From positions 124,001 to 188,000 of the forward strand of contig OZ037927.1 of NCBI GenBank assembly GCA_964035575.1: DNA of 64,000 bases, given 5' to 3'. A program made the position numbers and the translations under genes. Source of the stretch: Rhynchopus sp. YZ270_cl-10. Lineage: Eukaryota; Euglenozoa; Diplonemea; Diplonemida; Diplonemidae. Below the pieces are notes generated by a model that was not told where the DNA came from, made no database searches, and was given only the letters and a program-made list of their open reading frames with translations. Below, piece after piece: positions 52,455 to 61,100 of the stretch (position 1 is the first letter of the stretch; every line of letters starts with the position of its first letter).

Positions 52455-53020
52455 TTTTGAAGACCCCATAAAGGAAGGGTCGCGAAATCAAGGAAAAGAA
52501 TCTTTGTGAGATGACTGTGCCTTTCAGGCACGCATCTAGCTACACGGCGGGGTCCGCACACCCCGAGGGTCCGTAAAACGGCATGTTAGGACACTCCCTC
52601 TTTACGGAGTGTCATTACGTACCCTAGGGTACGTAATTACGGACCCTAGGGTACGTAATTACGTACCCTAGGGTACGTAATTACGGAGCCTCCCAGGGAA
52701 AGGGACTCTCGAAAATTTTTTTTTGCCCCCGTTTAGGGCTAATTTCGACGATTTGAGGCCATTAAAAGCAAAATTTGGCACTTTTGAGCATCTGTGGGGG
52801 TCTAAAACGCAGTTTAGAGTACCACAATTTTTAGTGGGTTTTACCGAAAACAAGTCAATTTTTGGGCCGAAAAAAAATTTTTTTTGACATCACAAAATTG
52901 CCCTTGGTGGGCCTATGTGTCCTCAATGCTGGGCGAAAAATGCAAATATAGCTATTTTTAACTTTCACACACAATTTTAACGGGTTTTACCTGTGTACCT
53001 GTGTACCTGTGTACAGGATA

Positions 53021-53307
53021 TTTGTTGTGAAAGACATCTTCCACCATGCATTGAGGAGGGTAAGACAGTGGTCGCAGTTTGTACTTGATAGCATTACAAC
53101 ATTTAACTTCTCCACGGGGGTCTTGGGCCGTTCACTCGGTTATACCTTGACCAGCGGAAGATATTCTTGAGGCCTTTTTGGTCTCTAGAATATCCGGTAT
53201 TCCCGAACGGAGGCGCACTTTGTGTGTTACTACGACCTGGCAATTTCCAGCAGTAGGTTAAGTAATCTTTCTTGTAAATTGTTGGATCATTATCTCCTCA
53301 GTGCATG
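53021..53307. mobile_element. MITE copy, right end truncated
   Basis: About 95% like 55290-55618 by eye over ~275 bp (shared TTCCACCATG near the left, CTCGGTTATACCTTGAC in the body, CTCCTCAGTGCATG near the right). The outer right inverted end is missing. Confidence 0.75.
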
Positions 53308-53627
53308 AATGCCCCACGTGACTGGACACTTTTGTGTTTGTCATGTGGAGCTGTGGTTGCTTTTTCACGACTTTTTTCCTTGTACACCAGTGTACCGTGT
53401 ACCGGGGTACCTGGGCCGAAAATACACCAGTACCCAGGTGCCTGGGTGCCCAGACACACCACTGTACCCAGAATCCAGTCTCCCACCCAGAAAACCTACT
53501 CATACACCAGAAAAGTGAAAATAGCTACTCGATCAGAAAAGTCGGCTACGACCAGAAAAGTAGCTGGGAAAAGTTCAGAAAAAGCCAGAAAATTTCAACA
53601 AAACGCATTTTTAGGTTCTCGAAGACA

Positions 53628-53793
53628 CTGGGTACTGGGTACTGGGTACTGGGTACTGGGTACTGGGTACTGGGTACTGGGTACTGGGTACTGGGTACTG
53701 GGTACTGGGTACTGGGTACTGGGTACTGGGTACTGGGTACTGGGTACTGGGTACTGGGTACTGGGTACTGGGTACTGGGTACTGGGTACTGGG
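53628..53793. repeat. Heptamer minisatellite (GGGTACT)n, ~23 copies
   Basis: About 166 bp of uninterrupted GGGTACT units. Because 7 is not a multiple of 3 and the unit contains no stop in any frame, it creates false open frames on both strands. Confidence 0.97.
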
Positions 53794-55289
53794 CACCCAG
53801 AGAAAGCACCTTAAAAGCAGCGAAGGCGCAGGTTACGGGGAAGACAAGGTATGTAATTATGTTTAACTTTCAGTTACTAGTGAAGATTGAACAAAAAAAT
53901 GCCGCATATTTCAACTTGTTCGTGTTTTCAACTCGAAATAAACGCGTAATGTTCACACTATTAAATAGCTATTTTTTTACGCACCAATCATTTTGTGTCA
54001 CCTCATGACATGAAGGAGGAAATAGAAACAAAGCATTTTGAACACACTTGCGGTTCTGGGGACGAACCGCGCTGCAGAGCCACTCCTCAGGTCGAGGTGT
54101 GTGCGTTTCACCACAACCTCTCCCATGGGTTTTATCGTGTGATGAGTGTTACGTTTCTATTTGGTTCCACAGGCGCTCGTTACCGCTTCACATAATTCAC
54201 CTCGCTTCACTCGAACCATTTGTGCAGCAGGTCACTCTCTCGACCTGTAGCGTGGAAAAAATCTATCTTATTTCACGGCAATAAATAGCCTTTTTTATTA
54301 ACCTCACCTTTCCCGACTACTACGTTTGTATACCATAACTTAATCACACCCCACATTTACACTTATCACAGGATCGTGAAGTCTGAACTGCACCCGCGAT
54401 TGCGATGAGAAGCTTCACCGCGGTCCGACATTCAACAACTCAAAATCTACCCGCATCAATCTATTCTGAGTTTGCGGACGAAGATCTGGGTGGAGGGGGG
54501 TGGGTACACTTAGTCAGTCACTGCTATAGCCATTGACCAAGGGAGCATAGCTAGTGCAAGAAATTCGACTTTGGAAACCTTCCGGAAAGTCTGTCCTCTG
54601 CTTGCGGAGGACTAGACACAAGAAAATATTGCGTTCCCCCAGAAAACCAGTGCACAATTCACACTCCTTGTGGGTGGTCTTGTTGCCTTTTTGGTCAACA
54701 GTAATTTTGGCCCAGGCATGCTCTTGAAGCATGACAATTTAGTGTGTATGGGGCAGGGTGTTGTTTTGTTCTGAATTCTCTTTGTTATAACATCTAAGTC
54801 AATCGCGGGTGGTGGTTTGTGTAGCGTGAGGCACTCTTTTTAACAAACTTCCTGCGGCTGCTAAAGTGTTATTTCTTCGGATTTAACAACGTACAGCGTA
54901 ACATAGTGGATTAGCCTGGTCGACACAACCTTTGATAGCTATGGGATAACCAACCCCCTTCGACCCCTTGTGGGTTCACTGAACAAGCCCTCGTGGTAGT
55001 TAAACGCGATTGACATTTACATTCCTAAAGATGAAAGAACAAGACAACACTTCTGTACCCGCGCATCAAAATTGTGGAAAACTTTGCACCCCAAACACCC
55101 TCAACAACGCCCGCCAAAAGGCGCCCCTTGTTGCTGGGACTTGGTTCTCATTGATACACTGCACAGCAGGCATTCCTCTGAGTCCAACGCAGTTTGGCCT
55201 GTCTGCAGCGTTGCACCGAAGGTGCACGAAGACAGGGTCTGGTGGTAAATTTTGCGTCTCGCATTCCCTCAGGGAAGTTTAAAAACTCT

Positions 55290-55618
55290 TGAGCTCGGTT
55301 TGTTGTCAAAGAAATATTCCACCATGTATTGAGGAGGGTAAGACAGTGTTCGCAGTTTCTACTTGATAGCATTACAACATTTAACTTCTCCACGGGGGTC
55401 TTGGGCCGTTCATTCGGTTATACCTTGACTACCGGAAGATATTCTTGAGGCCTTTTTGGTCTCTAGAATATCCGGTCTTCCCGAACGGAGGCACACTTTG
55501 TGTGTTACTACGACCTGGCAATTTCCAGCAGTAGGTTAAGTAATCTTTCTTGTAAATTGTTGGATCATTATCTCCTCAGTGCATGGTGGAAGACGTCTTT
55601 GACAACTAACCGAGCTCA
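55290..55618. mobile_element. 329-bp MITE with ~50-bp inverted ends
   Basis: Left end TGAGCTCGGTTTGTTGTCAA, then TTCCACCATG and TTGAGGAG; the right end is the near-complement finishing CCGAGCTCA. No coding capacity; no certain target duplication. Confidence 0.8.
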
Positions 55619-55895
55619 CGACTTTTTTCGGTATGTAACTTGGGATAGGCCCACATGATCATGGTCTATCATGTGGTACCTGTGTACCACTCGGTTTGCT
55701 CCCAGGGCTTTTCGACCAGCAGTCACACATCCAAACAGTGATTTCCCACCTTAGACCACGTAATTACGTACCCTAGGGTCCGTAATTACGGACCCGGGTC
55801 CGCACTTGAGGGTCCGTAAAGAGGGTCCGTAAAATTTACGGACCCTCGGGTGTGTGGACCCCGCCGTGTAAAAAGACAAGAGACACCCCCCCCCC

Positions 55896-56720
55896 TAGGC
55901 ATACTGTGCAGGCGAGCCGTTTTTAGGCGAGTTTTTCGTTTTCCTGATTTTCAGGAAAAACTCGCCAAAAACTCGCCCTACTCGCCCATTACTCGCCAAA
56001 AACTCGCCAAAACTCGCCTAAACTCGCCAAAAACTCGCCTAAACTCGCCTAAACTCGCCTAAACTCGCCCACATTTGGGTGCAAATCCTGGTGCACATAC
56101 GCACCTTGGGGGTGAAAATGTGCACCAGGATGTGAAACTGGAGGGCGGGGGTGACTGATGACAACATGCCACTCGAAAACACACAAAAAAATTGAAAATG
56201 TGTCACTTGTACGTCTAACGGTAACCATGTCACGGCAGTGTCTGACAGGCATGTATGTAAACATTTGCTCCAGGGGAAGATCCAGGCGTGCCATAGATCC
56301 CGGGGGACAAGACGTGCTACAATCCGGAGGATGACGAAGACATGAGCCGGGGCTACACTCGCTATACAACAATGTCCTCGCCATGCCGGTAAATGGCAAC
56401 CCTGCAGGCCACCCCTTGGCGGTATTCCCCACGACTACATCGCACCCATCTGTGCAAGCTTCATGGATCCGCGGAAGCTACAGCTGGACTGGTGGTACTG
56501 GTTGTGGAAGCCTACAAAGCAAACTGTAGAGGTCTTGTTCAAGTGGAACGAAAAAAATTTTCTCTTCAAAACTCAAATTTCCCTCATATTTTCGTGTGTA
56601 CATTTTTCCCAAGGTAAAATCCCTACCTAAAAAAAAAACTCGCCAAAACTCGCCCCCCAAAAATAGGCGAGTTTTTGGCGAGTAGGCGAGTTTTTTTTAC
56701 TCGCCCGCACAGTATGCCTA
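55896..56720. mobile_element. 825-bp TIR element with AACTCGCC subterminal arrays
   Basis: Outer ends TAGGCATACTGTGC / GCACAGTATGCCTA are perfect complements. Just inside, both ends carry arrays of AAACTCGCC-type units in inverted orientation (about 55912-56065 and 56638-56705), giving long foldable arms. The ~570-bp centre is unique and has no recognisable gene. It lies between the 3.33-kb element and the palindrome. Confidence 0.7.
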
Positions 56721-57910
56721 GGGGGTACGACTCCAGCCATTTTTTGCGCACGGAAAATTCATTTGGCATTATCTGGCCATCTCCAAGGCAACTGCGGGTG
56801 AAAAACACCCTCAGAGTGGGTCACAGGGGGCCTGTGGGTCGAAAAACGACCCAGAAGCCACCCCAGAATACAAAAAAATGGAAAAAAATAGTGAAAAAAC
56901 GGCTTTTTTCACGTTTTGGCCACTTTGGGCAAAATAGCGATTTTTCGAGAAAAAAATCAAAAACCGGGATATTTTTTGACATCACAAAGCCTCCTTTGGC
57001 ACAAATATACCCCAAAAGTGGCCTGTGAGTCCATTCCAACCTGTTTTGGACATATTTGACACTTTTGGAAGTGTTTTTTTGGTGTTTTTAGGTCAAAAAA
57101 ATGCCCAAGACGTCCCCAAGACATCCCCAAGACACTTTGCACACCCCCTGTTACGGTCATATTTTTTTCGTTTTTTTGCCTGAAACCCCCAAAATACCCC
57201 TCCCGGACCCCACATAGTCCCGAATATCCATCACACACCCACTCAGAGTGAGTAGAAGCACCCCAAAAAAAATATTTTTTAAAGCCCTTCAACTTCAACA
57301 TGGATGCTGCCGAAACTGAAGCACAATTTTAGGGCTTTAAAAAATATTTTTTTTGGGGTGCTTCTACTCACTCTGAGTGGGTGTGTGATGGATATTCGGG
57401 ACTATGTGGGGTCCGGGAGGGGTATTTTGGGGGTTTCAGGCAAAAAAACGAAAAAAATATGACCGTAACAGGGGGTGTGCAAAGTGTCTTGGGGATGTCT
57501 TGGGGACGTCTTGGGCATTTTTTTGACCTAAAAACACCAAAAAAACACTTCCAAAAGTGTCAAATATGTCCAAAACAGGTTGGAATGGACTCACAGGCCA
57601 CTTTTGGGGTATATTTGTGCCAAAGGAGGCTTTGTGATGTCAAAAAATATCCCGGTTTTTGATTTTTTTCTCGAAAAATCGCTATTTTGCCCAAAGTGGC
57701 CAAAACGTGAAAAAAGCCGTTTTTTCACTATTTTTTTCCATTTTTTTGTATTCTGGGGTGGCTTCTGGGTCGTTTTTCGACCCACAGGCCCCCTGTGACC
57801 CACTCTGAGGGTGTTTTTCACCCGCAGTTGCCTTGGAGATGGCCAGATAATGCCAAATGAATTTTCCGTGCGTTTGGTCCCAGCCAAAATGGCTGGAGTC
57901 GTATCCCCTA
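56721..57910. mobile_element. 1.2-kb near-perfect palindrome (arms ~570 bp, 42-bp loop)
   Basis: Left arm 56721-57288 and right arm 57331-57910 are reverse complements with almost no differences apart from a ~14-bp insertion near the outer right end. The loop is 57289-57330. Identical peptides read from both arms are a by-product of the symmetry. It is a fold-back-type element or a recent inverted duplication, and absent from block A. Confidence 0.9.
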
Positions 57911-58029
57911 CCCCCCCCCCCTGATCTCAGGAGTCCACTTGGAACAGAAGGGGGAAGGGGTCATAAAAGAGGCATCATGCACACGCATAAATAGAAGTTG
58001 ATTTGACTAACACACCACCGTTTTTGCAG

Positions 58030-58135
58030 TACCGTATTCGTACAAATTATCGACCGTACTAATGACCATAAAAATGTTCGACCTTTTCTGGAAGTTCGGC
58101 CCTTTTTACGGTCGATAATTTGTACGAATACGGTA
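58030..58135. mobile_element. 106-bp TA-flanked MITE at the 3' end of giant gene 4
   Basis: Perfect 29-bp inverted repeats at 58030-58058 and 58107-58135 (TACCGTATTCGTACAAATTA...). It ends 17 bp from the stop of giant gene 4, the same position as 37792 behind gene 3. Confidence 0.85.
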
Positions 58136-58152
58136 ATTGTCCGCCAACAGTA

Positions 58153-61100
58153 CTACACATCTGTGGAACAAGCAGTGTTGCACACAGCATTGGCCACAAA
58201 CAGGTTGCAGTGGAAATGCGTGGTGGCAAGCTCAAGCCTGGCACCTGCAGACACAACCTGCCCAAACACCTCAGAGTCAACAATGCTCACAGACACATAG
58301 CTGTCCTGTGTCAGGAGTGTGCCGGGCAGCGACACGTTCACAAGGTTCAGGTGGTTGCTGTGGTGGCCGTACTGCAGGCTTGCGAAGGTGTGGTGGAGGT
58401 GTGCCCAGGTAAGGTGGTGCCACCAGTACCCGTGCCATCTGTGGTGGCGGCAGTGTGCGTGCTTGCCGCTGCTGCACAGCTGCTTCATGTTGAAGAGCAC
58501 AAAGTCGGGTCCCAGGCTCTCCCCCTCAAACAGCGTGTCACGCAGCGTGTTCTCGTAGCGATGCACACCTTCGTACACAACGTTCACAAACACAAACCCG
58601 CCTGCACGCACACGCATGAAGGGCTTCTGTATGGGTGTGTCCTCGTAATGTTTGTGTCCCCACCACGTTCCGTCCCACCACGACCGCCGCTCCACCTCCT
58701 GCTTCACCAGCCACGTGTCCAGATCAATTGTGAAGAAGTTGTACACCTGTCCCTCCCCCACCAGCGTCAGGTTGTCAGCATCATCCACAACTGCCTCCGC
58801 AAGCGGCGCAGTCGTGTTCGCCACAACACTGCACGACGTCGTCAGCTCAGGGCGCACACACTCCACAAGCTTCGGCCCCGTGCACAGGTTCGCAGGCAGC
58901 ATCAGCAGTGAGTCTGAGAACTCAGCAATCTCGTCCACCACGTCCGTGAGGTTCGCCACTGCCCTGCACTGTTCCGTAGCATTCTCAGGTAGTGCCGCGT
59001 GCTTTGGACGCGCAGCTGTCGCAGGTCCGAACACAGACCGCCGCAGTACAACGTCGCCCTGTGTCCCCACAGCACCGTTCCCGGCAGCCACATCCACAGT
59101 CGACACGTCCCCGACAGAGAACACCTTGAACCCAGACACGTGCCCCATCACACCCGTGTTTTCCTCGTCACCACCACCACGACGCGGGTGCTCAATGCGG
59201 ATCGTCTGCCTCCAGCTGTCCGTAGACCCACACCTGTCCTCTGTCGTCCACGTGCGCTCCACCACCGCAAGCCCGTCTGTGCAGCCCGCAGCACCCGCAG
59301 CGCTGAAGGCCACCGTGTCGGCAAAGGTCAGGTTGATGCGGTACGACGTCAGGTTCAGTGCCGCCATGTCTGCGTGCGTCGCCACGTCCACAACCGTCGG
59401 CACACCGGCCACAGACGGCCCGTAGTCGTTCAGGAACGCCACCGCCACCTCCGCTGCCGGCGTCGAGGCAAACTGCGGTGCGAACACATCGTGCACGGTG
59501 ATCACCTGCACACGCTCGCGTGTCAGGCTTGCAGGGTAGTCGTCCCCTGTCCCGCAGTCCTGGTAGTGTGGCTGCACCTTCCAGACCCTGTTGATCGTCC
59601 ACACACCGCACGCCACCAGCACCGGTGCCTCATCACGATGCCAGATGTGGAACGGTGTTGCGCAGTACGCCTCCCCAGTCGGGTACCCAAGGCCACCCGC
59701 CACGTCGTACGCGTCAAGCGTGCTGTTCGTGTACGTCGTTGCATTCGGCGGGAAGGTCGCAAACTCAGGGCGCACCTGGTGCACAGCCACAACGTCCGCA
59801 CCCATGTGTGCCGAGAGAAGCCTGCACCCGTGCGCATCCCACACGTCGCACGCAGGCTCCCCCGACTGCTGCAGGCCGTCCAGCGCGTCGTACGCACCTG
59901 CCGTCGACACAAGCTTCCCTGCATGACACACAGAAGGGAGCTGGTCCACACCTGCCGCGTAGGCGAGCAGCCCCGCCCCAGCGTCCCACACCTGTGTCGA
60001 GGTCAGCGCTGCCGGCGGGTGCTGCAGCATCACCTCCTGTGTGAAGGTCGCCTCGTTCCCGCAGCGGTCGCCCGCCGTCCACGTGCGGTGCAGTGTCGCC
60101 AGCCCACGCTCCCGGCACGTCCCCTCCACAGCAGCGTGCATCCACGGCCGCACCACAGTGTCCTCCGAGGTCAGGTACGTCGGGTGCGACACCCCGATCC
60201 CAAGCGCCACCATGTCTGCGTGCGGTGTCTCTGCTGCACGTGGCACAGGGTGTGCCGCACGCCAGTTCTCAAAGAACGGCACCACCACAGCTGCGTCAGG
60301 TGTGTGCGTCCACACGGGTGCCTCCAGATCCTCCACGTGGATGTGCTGCAGGTGCGTCAGCGGCACACACCCAGATGGCGTTGGCACACCAGTTGGTGCC
60401 AACGTCCATTCTCGCCGCACTGTCCAGTGCCCGCATGTCGCATCATTTGCGCTTGCTGCGTCCGCGTAGCTTACCACAAGAGGTGTAGCACATGCAGCTG
60501 CCACCGCTGTACCCCCGGTGCTTGCAGGCGCAAGAGGGCTCGTTGTCGTCACCGTCACGTCAGCCGGCGCATGCGAGAAGCGAGGCACCACCGTCACCAG
60601 CTGCGACACAACGCTGCTCCCCACACCCCCACACGCAGCACGGTGGAAGGCCTGCCACGAGACTGTCTCGTAACGCGACCCGCACAGGCTTGGCACCAGC
60701 GGGTCTGGGTTCGACCTTGCTGCTGTTGCCACAATGCGCACCGTCACAGGCCCGCACACATCCACCATCGAGGTCACATGCGGCTTCGTGTGCACCTGCA
60801 TCTCCCCACACCCAAACGTCTGCGGCACGGCAGGGCCCAGCTCAGGCTCAGGGAACACAATCGTGACACGCTGCGTCAACACCACTGCAGGGAGGCTGGG
60901 TGTGCACTGCGGCGTTGCCACCGTCCACGTGCGCGTCAGTGGGCCCACGACGGGGTCGTCCAACACGTCCGTGTGCGACAGGTCGTATGTGTACCGCAGC
61001 CCCTTTGCTGCCTGTGCAGCAGTGTACACAGGCTGCACAGCCGCAAGCAGGTCGGGTGCTGCGAACTGCACAGTCGGAAGCACCCTGTGGTCGTAGAGCA

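Larger units (their letters stand above)
52541..55870. mobile_element. 3.33-kb TIR element in the transposon nest
   Basis: Terminal inverted repeats of ~35 bp: TACACGGCGGGGTCC then CACACCC and GAGGGTCCGTAAA on the left, the complement on the right. TA on each side is compatible with a TA target duplication. The left subterminal zone carries three copies of the palindrome ACGTACCCTAGGGTACGT; the right has a related one near 55760. No transposase was recognised: interior frames are short or arise from the heptamer array. Two copies of another MITE and a minisatellite lie inside. Block A has the uninterrupted site at ~37682. Confidence 0.75.
49926..58152. repeat. Duplicated spacer block B (cathepsin B 3 to giant gene 4)
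   Basis: Follows block A closely to about 52330 and again from about 57920. The extra ~5.5 kb consists of a TA-flanked MITE, a 3.33-kb TIR element, an 825-bp TIR element and a 1.2-kb palindrome, each listed separately. No gene is seen. Confidence 0.85.

Noticed and set aside
53628-53793. GGGTACT array as a telomere-type repeat
   Set aside because: Internal, short, embedded in a TIR element, and not a known telomeric unit.
53305-54008. Open frames of 169-224 codons across the heptamer array
   Set aside because: Created by the stop-free GGGTACT repeat; encoded peptide is a simple GTGYWVL-type repeat.
55010-55282. 90-codon frame inside the 3.33-kb element, considered as a transposase fragment
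   Set aside because: No catalytic signature or recognisable similarity; too short to support.
53021-55618. Two ~280-bp direct repeats 2 kb apart, considered as an LTR pair
   Set aside because: Each full copy has its own long inverted ends, one copy is truncated, and there is no primer-binding site or retroelement coding sequence between them; two MITE copies explain it better.
56957-57662. Identical peptides read from both arms of the palindrome
   Set aside because: A mirror effect of the inverted repeat; no homology and no gene context.
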